Assembly (NCBI RefSeq): GCF_024753135.1
Contig: NZ_JANUGP010000007.1
Location: 62,001 to 126,000, forward strand
DNA length: 64,000 bases
Origin: Streptomyces pyxinicus
GTDB lineage: Bacteria > Actinomycetota > Actinomycetes > Streptomycetales > Streptomycetaceae
Direction of reading: 5' to 3'
Under the pieces are notes generated by a model, which had not been told where the DNA came from, ran no database searches, and worked only from the letters and a program-made list of their open reading frames with translations. Made by a program: the position numbers and the translations under genes. Numbering within the stretch: position 1 is the first letter of the stretch; every line of letters starts with the position of its first letter. Of the stretch, positions 7,580-17,520 are shown piece by piece.

Positions 7580-8077
7580 TCACGCCGTCTGCGCGTAGAC
7601 CCCCGCCTGCTTCTCCAGGACGATCAGCTCCACCCCGTCGGCTCCCCGGGAGCGGCCCACCGTCTCGTAGCCCGAGCGGCGGTAGAGGCGGAGGTTGCCC
7701 TCGCTGCGGTGGCCGGTGTGCAGGCGGAACCGCTTGGCGCCGCGCTCCTCGGCCAGGGTCGCCTCGGCCGCGCGCAGCAGCCGGGCGCCGATGCCGTGGC
7801 CCTGGAGGCGGGGGTGGACGCAGAGCTTGCCGATGGCCGCGGCGCCGTCCTCGCCGAGCTTGCCGCGCACCGAGCCGACCACCTCGTCACCGAGCCGGGC
7901 GACGAAGACGCAGTCCGAGACGACCTCCTCGCGGACGGAGTCCAGGGACTGGACGAGCGGGTCGATGCGGTAGTTGCCGTACAGCGCCGCCTCGCTCTGG
8001 AAGCACAGGTACTGGAGTCTGAAGATCTGCTCCGCGTCCTGCTCGGTCGCCACCGAGATGGTCACGCTCATGCCCAT
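7580..8077 (-). CDS. GNAT-family N-acetyltransferase
   Basis: The 165-residue protein is a single GNAT domain. The acetyl-CoA motif is LCVHPRLQGHGIGARLLRAA (R/Q-x-x-G-x-G/A loop at QGHGIG), and the later LYRRSGYETVGR segment is typical of motif B. The ATG at 8075-8077 has GGGAGG 9 nt upstream; the next ATG two codons later is a weaker choice. The substrate is unknown. It shares its strand with the sigma-factor-like gene upstream (56 nt gap). Confidence 0.8.
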   Translation of the reverse strand: MGMSVTISVATEQDAEQIFRLQYLCFQSEAALYGNYRIDPLVQSLDSVREEVVSDCVFVARLGDEVVGSVRGKLGEDGAAAIGKLCVHPRLQGHGIGARLLRAAEATLAEERGAKRFRLHTGHRSEGNLRLYRRSGYETVGRSRGADGVELIVLEKQAGVYAQTA

Positions 8078-8133
8078 GTGCGCATGCCTCCCGCTCACCT
8101 GATCGCCTGTCTCCCCCACTCCTATCCCCGCCC

Positions 8134-8628
8134 TCAGCGCGAAGCAACCTCCGGTGCGAGCAGCCGCCGAAGACATCCCAGACATCGGGAACGTTCCGGC
8201 CCAAGACTGCCCTGTGAGATACCCAACTCCCCCGCGATCTCCCGGTAGGTGGGGTCCCGCGGCGAGAGCAGTGCCGCGACGAGCCCGGGGCAGCGGCCGG
8301 GCAGCCGGCGGACCGCGTCCCACAGGTCCCGGTACCGGGCGGCGGAGAGGGCGAGTTGCTCGGGGCCGCGCCGGAGGTCGTCGGCGGGCTCGGTGCCGTA
8401 GGGGCGTTCGAGGCGGGTGGTACGACGGCTGCGGCGGGCCTCGGCGCGGACGGCCCGGCGCAGCCAGCCCTGCGGGTCCGGCGGGGGCCCCTCCTCCTCC
8501 AGACGCTCCAGCAGCCGGAGCCAGACGGCCTGTTCGAGATCGCCCGGCTCACCCCCCGCGGCATACGCCTCCGCGGCGGCCTCGGCGGTCAGCAACGGGT
8601 GCAGCGCGGACACCAGGTCGTGCGTCAT
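8134..8628 (-). CDS. Short ECF-like RNA polymerase sigma factor
   Basis: The 164-residue protein resembles a compact ECF sigma factor. Region 2 features are DLEQAVWLRLLERLE and the conserved PQGWLRRAVRAEARR. Region 4 is a helix-turn-helix around YREIAGELGISQGSLGPERSR. It would direct core polymerase to a small promoter set. No anti-sigma gene is adjacent; the neighbours are a GNAT and glpQ. No good ribosome-binding site precedes the ATG at 8626-8628, and this start was chosen because homology begins there. The protein is at the short end for the family, so DNA-binding activity should not be assumed. Confidence 0.65.
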   Translation of the reverse strand: MTHDLVSALHPLLTAEAAAEAYAAGGEPGDLEQAVWLRLLERLEEEGPPPDPQGWLRRAVRAEARRSRRTTRLERPYGTEPADDLRRGPEQLALSAARYRDLWDAVRRLPGRCPGLVAALLSPRDPTYREIAGELGISQGSLGPERSRCLGCLRRLLAPEVASR

Positions 8629-8646
8629 ATGCGAAACGACGAACCG

Positions 8647-8673
8647 CCCCGGCGAAGGGTTGCCGGGGCGGCC
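8647..8673 (-). terminator. Terminator-like hairpin after glpQ
   Basis: CGCCCCGGC and GCCGGGGCG form a perfect 9-bp stem around an 8-nt loop, 71 nt past the glpQ stop and just before the sigma-factor-like gene. Confidence 0.6.
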
Positions 8674-8743
8674 CGTAGACACCCCGGACGGGGTGTTCGC
8701 GAGGCGGCGCGTTGACGCGGAGCGCCGCGTGCCGGGTTCGCGG

Positions 8744-9931
8744 TCAGTCCGCCAGGAAGTCGGCGCGGGCCAGCACACCGGTGTCGGCGTTGTCCGTGAA
8801 GACGCCGTCGATGCCGGTGGCGAAGTAGGCCTTGAAGGCGCCGAAGGGGTCGCCGTAGCCGTCGGCCGCACTGCCCTTGCGGAACTCGGCCGGCAGGAAG
8901 GGGTTCTCGTTGCGCATGGTGTAGGGGTGCAGGACCAGGCCCACCTTGTGCGCGTCGGCGACCAGGGTGGTCGGCTCGGCGAGGGTGCCGTCCGCCTTGC
9001 GGGGGATCACCAGGTCCAGGGTGGGGCCGATGCCCTGGGCGTAGCCGGCGATCTCCCGCAGGCCCTTGGGGGTGATCAGGTCGGCGACCGTGCGCGGGTC
9101 GCCCGTCGCCACGAAGTCCCAGGGGCGGCTGTCGGCCGTGGAGAGCAGCACGACGAGCGGGTTGTCCACGAGCCGCTGGAGCCGCTGGATGCTGGTCGGC
9201 TCGAAGGACTGGAGGATGACCGGCGAGTTCCGGCCGTCCTTGCCGTGCTTGCGCAGCAGCTTGGCGACCCGCTCCTCCAGGCCGAGGCCGAGCCCCCGGA
9301 AGTAGGTGGGGTGCTTGGTCTCGGGGTAGATCCAGACCTGCCGGCCGCGCCTGCGGGTCTGCTCGTCCTGCCACCTGAGGACTTCTTCGAAGGTGGGGAT
9401 CTCCCAGCGCCCGTTGTAGAGGGTGTTGTGCGGCCGGTTGGCCGGGATGCGCTCGACCGCGCGCAGCCTCTTCAGCTCGGCGAGGGTGAAGTCCTCGGTG
9501 AACCAGCCGGTGGTGGGCACCCCGTCGAGCACCTTGGTGGTCTTGCGCCCGGCGAACTCGGGGTGGTCGGCGACGTCCGTGGTGCCGCCGATCTCCGGTT
9601 CGTGACGGCAGACCAGGTGCCCGTCCCGGGTGGGCACCAGGTCACCGGCCTCGACGACGTCGGCGCCCAGGTCGAGGGCGAGCTCGTAGGAGCCGAAGGT
9701 GTGCTCGGGCCGGTAGCCGCTGGCGCCGCGGTGGCCGATGACCGTCGGCTTCGGCAGGCTCTTCAGTCCGCGCCCGCCGCGGCCGGCCTGACCGGCCGTC
9801 CGGTTCCCCGCCGCGCCGGCCGTGCCGGGCAGCCCGAGGACCGCTCCGCCCGCGCCGAGCACCGCGGCGCCGAGGACCGCCCGCCGTCCGGTACCGCCCT
9901 GGTCCTGCGCGTGCGCCTGGTCGCCGCCCAT
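8744..9931 (-). CDS. glpQ: Secreted glycerophosphoryl diester phosphodiesterase
   Basis: The 395-residue enzyme hydrolyses glycerophosphodiesters to glycerol-3-phosphate and an alcohol outside the cell. A twin-arginine leader (GRRAVLG at 15-21, then a hydrophobic stretch ending near TAGAAG) points to Tat export. The GDPD domain begins with HRGASGYRPEHT (67-78; catalytic His67) and has the acidic metal ligands in VVEAGD (92-97) and the second catalytic His at 110 (CRHEPE). The ATG at 9929-9931 has AGGAGGGG 7 nt upstream. In S. coelicolor the related glpQ1 is under PhoP control, and a candidate PHO box lies 243 bp upstream here. It diverges from an acyltransferase gene, so the two may share phospholipid or teichoic-acid turnover. 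Confidence 0.9.
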   Translation of the reverse strand: MGGDQAHAQDQGGTGRRAVLGAAVLGAGGAVLGLPGTAGAAGNRTAGQAGRGGRGLKSLPKPTVIGHRGASGYRPEHTFGSYELALDLGADVVEAGDLVPTRDGHLVCRHEPEIGGTTDVADHPEFAGRKTTKVLDGVPTTGWFTEDFTLAELKRLRAVERIPANRPHNTLYNGRWEIPTFEEVLRWQDEQTRRRGRQVWIYPETKHPTYFRGLGLGLEERVAKLLRKHGKDGRNSPVILQSFEPTSIQRLQRLVDNPLVVLLSTADSRPWDFVATGDPRTVADLITPKGLREIAGYAQGIGPTLDLVIPRKADGTLAEPTTLVADAHKVGLVLHPYTMRNENPFLPAEFRKGSAADGYGDPFGAFKAYFATGIDGVFTDNADTGVLARADFLAD

Positions 9932-10314
9932 CAGCGCCCCTCCTGCCGTCCCTGTGTCTGTCGGTGCGCGCCGATCGTAAGGGCGTGCACATGACGGACG
10001 GGAGTCCCCGGCGCGAACACGCGGGTGCCGCCGGATGTCCGCTGTCCGGCGGGATGTGACCTGCCGTCGGCATCGGCGGACGCGGTCCGGGCATCCGGAG
10101 GGTGAGGGCTGCGCGCGCAATGTCCGTCACACCGGCGGCGCCGGACGGCGGACCGCCCCCGGCCCGCCACCGCAGGTAAACCCGCGTCAACACTTCGTAA
10201 GACCTCGGTGAACCGGGTGGTCCCGATGTGCGTTCGCCAGTGCGCCGCGAGTAATGTCCTCACCTGCGCAGACCCGCACAAGCTCATACCGCTCCCTCGA
10301 CATCGGAGGACCCG
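9932..10314. other. Divergent regulatory region between glpQ and the acyltransferase gene
   Basis: This 383-bp stretch has no gene I can support. It holds a PHO-box-like array at 10175-10214 and the ribosome-binding site GGAGGA (10305-10310) of the rightward gene. The remainder shows no clear structure. Confidence 0.5.
10175..10214 (-). promoter_or_regulatory. Candidate PHO box upstream of glpQ
   Basis: On the minus strand, GTTCACC, TCTTACG, GTTGACG and TTTACCT follow one another at exact 11-nt steps. The Streptomyces PhoP direct-repeat unit is GTTCACC with 4-nt gaps; unit one is perfect, unit three matches 5 of 7, and units two and four are weak. The orientation is towards glpQ, a known PhoP-dependent gene family. 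Confidence 0.45.
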
Positions 10315-10986
10315 TTGTCCCGCTTCGCGCTCATCAAGGCAGTGCTCGGACCGCTCATGCGTCTGATGTTCCGCCCACGGGTGGAGGGCGTGGAGAACAT
10401 CCCCGGGGAGGGCCCGGTCATCCTGGCCGGTAATCACCTCACGTTCATCGACTCGTTCGTGCTGCCCATCGTCACCAAGCGGCAGGTGTTCTTCATCGGC
10501 AAGGACGAGTACGTCACCGGCAAGTCCCTCAAGGGCCGCCTGATGGCGTGGTTCTTCACCGGTGTCGGCATGATCCCGGTGGACCGGGACGGGGCGAGCG
10601 GCGGTGTGGCCGCGCTGATGACCGGGCGCCGCATCCTGGAGGAGGGCCGGATCTTCGGCATCTACCCGGAGGGCACCCGCTCCCCCGACGGCCGGCTGTA
10701 CCGGGGCCGTACGGGTATCGCGCGGCTGACGCTGATGACCGGCGCCCCGGTGGTGCCGTTCGCGATGATCGGCACGGACAAGCTCCAGCCGGGCGGCGCC
10801 GGCATCCCGCGGCCCGGCCGGGTGACCGTCCGCTTCGGTGAGCCGATGGAGTTCTCCCGCTACGAGGGCATGGACCGCGACCGCTACGTGCTGCGCGCGG
10901 TGACCGACTCCGTGATGGCCGAGGTCATGCGGCTGTCGGGCCAGGAGTACGTGGACATGTACGCCACCAAGGCGAAGGCCGCGTAG
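10315..10986 (+). CDS. plsC: 1-acyl-sn-glycerol-3-phosphate acyltransferase (PlsC family)
   Basis: The 223-residue enzyme transfers an acyl chain to lysophosphatidate in membrane phospholipid synthesis. It shows the four PlsC blocks: NHLTFID (the H-X4-D site, His41/Asp46), GVGMIPVDRDG, YPEGTRSPDG (Glu119-Arg122) and a VPFAMIG block. It starts at TTG (10315-10317), with GGAGGA four bases upstream; the rare start suggests modest expression. The length fits the family. It is divergent from glpQ. Streptomyces carry several PlsC-like paralogues, so the exact acyl acceptor is uncertain. Confidence 0.88.
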   Translation: MSRFALIKAVLGPLMRLMFRPRVEGVENIPGEGPVILAGNHLTFIDSFVLPIVTKRQVFFIGKDEYVTGKSLKGRLMAWFFTGVGMIPVDRDGASGGVAALMTGRRILEEGRIFGIYPEGTRSPDGRLYRGRTGIARLTLMTGAPVVPFAMIGTDKLQPGGAGIPRPGRVTVRFGEPMEFSRYEGMDRDRYVLRAVTDSVMAEVMRLSGQEYVDMYATKAKAA

Positions 10987-11038
10987 GGCCGGTCCATCCG
11001 CCTGCCGGTGGAATCTGCCGCCGCTCGATAGATCGTTT

Positions 11039-11090
11039 GGCCGTACCGGAAGGCCGTACCAGCACACAACATGTCTTATTTAGGCATGTT
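11039..11090 (+). promoter_or_regulatory. Direct and inverted repeats at the multicopper oxidase start
   Basis: Two identical copies of GGCCGTACC (11039-11047 and 11052-11060) are spaced 13 bp apart. Directly after them, AACATG (11068-11073) and CATGTT (11085-11090) form an inverted repeat that overlaps the first possible start codon. The stretch is unusually AT-rich for this genome. It looks like a regulator site, but I cannot name the regulator. Confidence 0.4.
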
Positions 11091-12729
11091 CAATCCTTCT
11101 CGGCGTACCCTGCTTCGTGCCCCGATCGCCGCCGCGGGCGCGGGATTCCTGGCCGCCTGCACCGGCTCCGGCTCCGAGCCCCGCTCCGGGCCCCAAGGCG
11201 CGGGGGGACCGGAGAAGTTCGTCCCGGAAGGGCCTCGGGGGTACGTCAACCCGTCGGACCCCGAGGTGCTGGCGGCCGAGCGCAGGCGCGGCTCCGGGCC
11301 CGTGCGCACGTTCCGGATCACGGCCGCCGAGAGCACGCTGGACCTGGGCGGGCACACCGTGCGCAGCTGGGCGTACAACGAGTCGCTGCCGGGTCCGCTG
11401 GTGCGCGTGACGGCGGGTGACACCCTCGATCTGACGCTCGCGAACCGGCTGCCGGACACCACCACCACGCTGCACTCCCACGGGGTGCGGCTGCGCTGCG
11501 ACATGGACGGCGCGCCGGAACTGACCCAACGTGCCATCGCCGCGGGGTCCGACTTCGGCTACCGCTTCACCGTCCCCCACCCGGGCACCTACCTGCTCCA
11601 CTCGCACGTGGGCATGCAGCCCGACCGGGCCCTGTACGCGCCGTTCGTCGTGGACGACCCGAAGGAACCCCTCTCCTACGACCACGAGTGGATCGTCGTC
11701 CTGGACGACTGGGTCGACGGCGTGGCGGGCTCGACGCCGGAACACGTGCTGGACCAGCTCAAGCCGGGCGCGTCCGCGAACATGGCGCACATGGGCATGG
11801 GGCCGGAGCACGGCGGCGCGAGCCCGCACGCGCACCCGTCACCGACCGGGTCCGCGAAGCCCCCCAAGTCCGCCAAGTCGTCCCTGGGCCCGGACCGGGT
11901 GCTGCACGACTCGCACAGCCGCCTGCTGCACGGCATGGCCGGCAGCGTGGCCTACCCGCACTACCTGGTCAACGGCCGGGTGCCCGCCAACCCCTCGGTG
12001 TTCCGCTGCCGTCCCGGCGACCGGGTGCGGCTGCGCATCATCAACGCCGGTTCGGAGACCGCCTTCCGGGTGGCGCTGGGCGACCACGAGATGATGGTCA
12101 CGCACACCGACGGCTACCCCGTGAAGCACCACCGGACGGACGCCCTGCTCGTCGGCATGGCCGAGCGGTACGACGTGCTGGTCACCGCCCGGGACGGCGT
12201 CTTCCCGCTGGTCGCGCTGCCCGAGGGGAAGAAGGGCCGGGCGCTCGCCGTCCTGCGCACGGACAAGGGGAGGAACCTGCCCGCGCCGGACGTCCGCCCC
12301 GACGAGCTGGACGGCAGGATCATCCCCGCGCGCCGGCTCCTCCCCCACGACTCCGTCGCCCTCGACAAGCGCAGGCCCGACCGCCAGATGCGCATCAAGC
12401 TCACCGGTGGCATGCGGAAGTACGACTGGGGCATCGACCACCGCACCTACTCGGTACGGCAACGCTACGACGTGCGAGCGGGCGAGCGGGTGCGGATGAC
12501 CGTCATCAACGCGACCGACATGTGGCACCCGGTCCACCTGCACGGGCACACGTTCGCGATGACCGGGCTGGACGCCGTGGGCGCGCGCAAGGACACCGCG
12601 ATCGTGCTGCCGCACCGCAAGCTGGTCATCGACTTCGACGCCGACAACCCGGGCCTGTGGATGCTGCACTGCCACAACCAGTACCACTCGGAGAGCGGGA
12701 TGATGACGGTCCTCGGCTACCGGCGGTGA
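11071..12729 (+). CDS. Tat-exported lipoprotein multicopper oxidase
   Basis: The 552-residue enzyme oxidises metal ions or phenolics with O2 outside the cell. A twin-arginine motif (RR at 11-12) and lipobox LAAC (Cys30) indicate a Tat-exported lipoprotein. Copper ligands are visible in all four blocks: HSHG (135-138), HSHVGMQ, HPVHLHGHTF (486-495) and the C-terminal HCHNQYHSESGM (533-544). A Met/His-rich insert (MAHMGMGPEHGG, then HAHP) suggests a copper-binding or substrate loop, as in CueO-type enzymes. If the first ATG is used, codon 4 is TTA, so translation would need the bldA tRNA. A second ATG (11086) would avoid it. Neither has a good ribosome-binding site. Confidence 0.88.
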   Translation: MSYLGMFNPSRRTLLRAPIAAAGAGFLAACTGSGSEPRSGPQGAGGPEKFVPEGPRGYVNPSDPEVLAAERRRGSGPVRTFRITAAESTLDLGGHTVRSWAYNESLPGPLVRVTAGDTLDLTLANRLPDTTTTLHSHGVRLRCDMDGAPELTQRAIAAGSDFGYRFTVPHPGTYLLHSHVGMQPDRALYAPFVVDDPKEPLSYDHEWIVVLDDWVDGVAGSTPEHVLDQLKPGASANMAHMGMGPEHGGASPHAHPSPTGSAKPPKSAKSSLGPDRVLHDSHSRLLHGMAGSVAYPHYLVNGRVPANPSVFRCRPGDRVRLRIINAGSETAFRVALGDHEMMVTHTDGYPVKHHRTDALLVGMAERYDVLVTARDGVFPLVALPEGKKGRALAVLRTDKGRNLPAPDVRPDELDGRIIPARRLLPHDSVALDKRRPDRQMRIKLTGGMRKYDWGIDHRTYSVRQRYDVRAGERVRMTVINATDMWHPVHLHGHTFAMTGLDAVGARKDTAIVLPHRKLVIDFDADNPGLWMLHCHNQYHSESGMMTVLGYRR

Positions 12730-12788
12730 GCGCCGCCGGGGTGAGCGCCGCCGGGGTGAGCGGGCGGGTGAGCGGGCCCGCTCACCCG
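12726..12788. terminator. Tandem repeats and a loopless hairpin between convergent genes
   Basis: GTGAGCGCCGCCGGG occurs twice in tandem (12726-12740, 12741-12755), followed by shorter GTGAGCGGG copies. The last part forms a perfect 12-bp palindrome, CGGGTGAGCGGG with CCCGCTCACCCG (12765-12788), which covers the MFS stop codon. It probably serves as a bidirectional terminator. Confidence 0.6.
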
Positions 12789-14305
12789 GCGCTCTCCAGC
12801 TTCTGGCCCCGCAGCAGGAACCAGGCCGCCGCCGCGGTGCCGAGCAGGACCGCCGCGCCCGCGCCCGAGGCCAGGTGCAGACCGTGCACGAAGGACGTGC
12901 GGGCGGCCTCCAGCAGGGCCTCGGACTGGTGCGCGGGCAGGTGGGCCGAGGCCTCGACCGCCGCGCCCAGCGATTCGTGGGCGCCGGCCGGGGTGCCGGC
13001 CGGGCCGGCGAAGTCGCGGTAGACGCCGGTCACGATGGAGCCGAGCAGGGCGATGCCGAGGGCCGCGCCGAGTTCGTACGCCGTCTCGGAGACCGCCGAG
13101 GCGGCGCCGGCCTGCTCCTTGGGCACGCTGGAGAGGATCACGTCGGCGGTGACGGTGAAGGAGAAGCCCGCGCCGACGCCCACCACCAGCAGGGCGGCGC
13201 CGAGCACCGGGTAGCCGGTGGACCGGCCGACCGTGGTCAGCACGGCCAGCGCCAGCCCCACGGCGGCCAGACCGCCCGAGACGACCGCGCGGACCGAGTA
13301 GCGCCGGGCCGCGCGCCCCGCGACCAGGCCGGCGGCCACGGCACCGACGGCGGCGGGCAGTTCGGCCAGGCCCGCCTCGAAGGGGTGCCTGCCCTGCACG
13401 AGTTGCAGGAACTGGGAGAGGAAGAACACCAGGCCGGACATGCCGAGCACGGTCAGCAGGTCGGCGAGGACCGCCCCGCTGAAGCCGCGGCGCCTGAACA
13501 GCCGCATGTCCAGCAGCGGGACCGGCATGGTGAGCTGGCGGTGCGCGAAGCCGTAGAGGGCCGCCGCGCCCAGCAGGCCCGCGCCGAGCGTGGCCCAGGT
13601 GAACCCGTGGGACGCGGCCTCCTTCACCGCGTACACGACCGCGATCATGCCGACCAGGGACAGTACGACACTGGCCAGGTCCCAGGGCCCGGGGTGCGGG
13701 TTGCGGGACTCCGGCAGCGTCCGGATGCCGACGAGGACCAGGACCGCCATCACCGGCAGGTTGATCAGGAAGACCGAGCCCCACCAGAAGTGCTCCAGCA
13801 GGAAGCCGCCCGCGATCGGGCCGACGGCCGTGCCGGCGGAGGCGGTCGCGCCCCAGATGCCGACGGCGAGGCTGCGCTCGCGCGGGTCGTGGAAGAGGTT
13901 GCGGATCAGTGCCAGCGTGGCCGGCATCAGGGTGGCGCCCGCGACGCCGAGCAGGGCGCGCGCGAGGATCATCAGCTCGGGTGTCGTCGCGTAGGCGTTG
14001 AGCACGGAGACCGCGCCGAACGCCGTCGCGCCGACCAGCAGGATGCGCTTGCGGCCGATGCGGTCGCCGAGGCTGCCCATGGAGACGAGCAGACCGGCGA
14101 TGACGAAGGAGTAGACGTCACCGATCCACAGCAGCTGGGTGCCGGTGGGGTGCAGGTCCTCGCTGATGTAGGGGGTCGCCAGGCCGAGCACGGTGGCGTC
14201 GACGGCCACCAGCAGCACGGCCAGGACGAGGACCGAGAGCGCGAGCCAGCGGCCCGGACGCCTCTCCGTCTCCGTCACGCGAGCCGGCCGCAGGGTGCTG
14301 GTCAT
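12782..14305 (-). CDS. MFS drug efflux transporter (DHA2, 14-helix)
   Basis: The 507-residue membrane protein is a proton-driven exporter of the EmrB/QacA type. Motif A appears as GSLGDRIGRKRIL and motif C as GATASAGTAVGPIAGG. Early VDATVLGLATPYIS and WIGDVYSF segments are typical of DHA2 proteins, which have 14 helices. Its start overlaps the stop of the upstream tetR gene by four bases (ATGA), so the two form a repressor-pump operon. The substrate is not predictable. Length and helix content are normal. Confidence 0.88.
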   Translation of the reverse strand: MTSTLRPARVTETERRPGRWLALSVLVLAVLLVAVDATVLGLATPYISEDLHPTGTQLLWIGDVYSFVIAGLLVSMGSLGDRIGRKRILLVGATAFGAVSVLNAYATTPELMILARALLGVAGATLMPATLALIRNLFHDPRERSLAVGIWGATASAGTAVGPIAGGFLLEHFWWGSVFLINLPVMAVLVLVGIRTLPESRNPHPGPWDLASVVLSLVGMIAVVYAVKEAASHGFTWATLGAGLLGAAALYGFAHRQLTMPVPLLDMRLFRRRGFSGAVLADLLTVLGMSGLVFFLSQFLQLVQGRHPFEAGLAELPAAVGAVAAGLVAGRAARRYSVRAVVSGGLAAVGLALAVLTTVGRSTGYPVLGAALLVVGVGAGFSFTVTADVILSSVPKEQAGAASAVSETAYELGAALGIALLGSIVTGVYRDFAGPAGTPAGAHESLGAAVEASAHLPAHQSEALLEAARTSFVHGLHLASGAGAAVLLGTAAAAWFLLRGQKLESAG

Positions 14306-14853
14306 GATTCCTCTCTTCGGAGCGCGCCGCCGAGCAGCAGCTCGGCGACCATGGTCGGGAAGTCGCGGGCGGCCACGCGGCCGTCCAGGGTGGCCCAGGC
14401 GCAGGAGGCGGTCAGGCCGTACAGCGCCTCGGTGAGCCAGACCGGGGTGAGGTCGATACGGAACTCACCGCTCTGCTGGCCGCGTTGGAACAGGGCGCCG
14501 ATCCGGGTGTCGAGGCGCTGCCAGCCGGCGTTCTGCCGGTCGCCCTCCCAGAGCTGGCTCTCGCCGTACAGGAAGGCGAGCAGGCCCGCGGCCGGCTGGA
14601 TCTCGCGGACCAGCCTGCGGACGGCGTCGGTCGCGGACCCCTCCTCGGGCCGGGCCCGCTCCAGCGCCGCCTCGCACTCGGCGATGCCCAACGCCTCCAG
14701 GGCTCGGACCAGCGCGTCACGGCCGGCGAAGTGCCGGTGCAGGGTGGCACGGCTGATCCCGGCGGCCTTGGCGACCTCGTCCATGGTCGCGGTGGACTTG
14801 CGGGTCAGCAGGGCGGCTGCGCTGCGCAGCACGTGGTCACGGTCGAGGGCCAT
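14302..14853 (-). CDS. TetR-family repressor of the adjacent efflux pump
   Basis: The 183-residue regulator has an N-terminal helix-turn-helix (TMDEVAKAAGISRATLHRHF, about 23-42) and a ligand-binding C-terminal domain. It is translationally coupled to the MFS pump. A perfect 20-bp palindrome 18 bp upstream of its start is the likely operator, so it should repress its own operon until a drug binds. No ribosome-binding site precedes the ATG at 14851-14853, which suggests a leaderless or very short-leader mRNA. An upstream GTG/ATG run would place the start inside the operator and is less likely. Confidence 0.85.
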   Translation of the reverse strand: MALDRDHVLRSAAALLTRKSTATMDEVAKAAGISRATLHRHFAGRDALVRALEALGIAECEAALERARPEEGSATDAVRRLVREIQPAAGLLAFLYGESQLWEGDRQNAGWQRLDTRIGALFQRGQQSGEFRIDLTPVWLTEALYGLTASCAWATLDGRVAARDFPTMVAELLLGGALRREES

Positions 14854-14871
14854 GAAACAAGGGTAACCCAC

Positions 14872-14891
14872 GTGAGACACGATTGTCTCAC
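14872..14891. promoter_or_regulatory. Palindromic operator of the tetR-MFS operon
   Basis: GTGAGACA and TGTCTCAC are perfect 8-bp inverted arms around CGAT, 18 bp upstream of tetR. Size and symmetry are typical of TetR-family operators. Confidence 0.7.
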
Positions 14892-14937
14892 TCTGGGCAT
14901 ACGTGACTCATTTCCGCTGGTCGGCGGGGGTGCGGGA

Positions 14938-15909
14938 TCAGTGCCAGGGCAGCTGCCCGCGCGTCTCCCAGTAGGCGCGGGGGTCTTCCTTCAGGGTGGC
15001 GAGGCGGGTGAGCTGGTCCACGTCGAGGTCGACGGCGGGGGCGTGCAGGTTGGAGGCGAGCTGCGGGAGAGTCGCGGCGCCGGACAGGACCACGCCGGCC
15101 CACGGTTGGCGAAGGATCCAGGCGAGGGCCACGGCGTCGCAGCCGAGGCCGGTCTCGGCGGCCACCGCCCGCAGCGCCTCGGGGGCGCCCGGGCCGGCCA
15201 GCCGGCCGTTGGCCATGCCCTCCTTGACGATCACGGTGAGCCCGGCGTCGTGCGCCTCGGCGAGCGCGGGCCCGGCGGAGGTCTCCAGCGCGTTGTACGT
15301 CGACTGGACGGTGCGGAACAGGGGCGCGCCGTCCACGGTCACGGCGAGGGCGGCGCGGATGGCGTCGGCCTGGGCGGGCCCGCTGGTGGAGAAGCCGACG
15401 GTGAGGCCCCCGGCGGCGGCCTCGGCGAGCCGGGCGTGCAGTTCCTCGTCGGTGAGGGCGGGGCTGTCCGGGGTCACCGAGTGGATCTGGTAGAGGTCGA
15501 GCCGGTCGCCGAGCAGGGCGTCGGTCTCGGCGCGCTGGCGCTCGTAGGTCGCCAGGCCGTGGTCCTTGACCTCGTGCCGCTCGGCATCGGTGGACCAGTC
15601 GGCGGTGTACGTGTAGCCCCACTTGCTGCCGACCACGAGGTCGTCGAGGCCGGGGCGGGCGCACAGCCAGTCGGCGAGGAACTCCTCCGAGCGGCCGTAG
15701 GAGCGGGCCGCGTCGAAATACCGCACCCCCTGGGCGTAGGCGGCGTCGAGCAGTTCGTGGGTGCGAGTGCGCAGGGCGTCGACGCTGCGGTCGGCGCCGA
15801 GGTCCTGGTCCCGGCCGAGGTTGATGTAGCCGGGGCGGCCGACGGCGGCGAGACCCAGTCCGATGTGGCAGGTGGGGGTCGTCGCGCTCGCGAGACGGGC
15901 GAAGGGCAT
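14938..15909 (-). CDS. Aldo/keto reductase
   Basis: The 323-residue NAD(P)H-dependent oxidoreductase has a TIM-barrel layout. The catalytic Asp/Tyr region is YFDAARSYGRSEEFLADW, the Lys region is VVGSKWGY, the His strand is DLYQIHSV, and the cofactor region near the end is VVLSGAATLPQLASNL. The C-terminal LPWH is common in the family. The substrate is unknown. The ATG at 15907-15909 has GGAG 7 nt upstream. It sits between the tetR promoter and argH on the same strand as argH, with a 78-nt gap. Confidence 0.87.
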   Translation of the reverse strand: MPFARLASATTPTCHIGLGLAAVGRPGYINLGRDQDLGADRSVDALRTRTHELLDAAYAQGVRYFDAARSYGRSEEFLADWLCARPGLDDLVVGSKWGYTYTADWSTDAERHEVKDHGLATYERQRAETDALLGDRLDLYQIHSVTPDSPALTDEELHARLAEAAAGGLTVGFSTSGPAQADAIRAALAVTVDGAPLFRTVQSTYNALETSAGPALAEAHDAGLTVIVKEGMANGRLAGPGAPEALRAVAAETGLGCDAVALAWILRQPWAGVVLSGAATLPQLASNLHAPAVDLDVDQLTRLATLKEDPRAYWETRGQLPWH

Positions 15910-15987
15910 CTCGGGCTCCGTTCGGTCGGTCAGGTCCGGCTTGCGACCAACCTAACCCGAGACGACCTTCGCCTCAGGACGCCGCCC

Positions 15988-17520
<1,533 letters not shown>

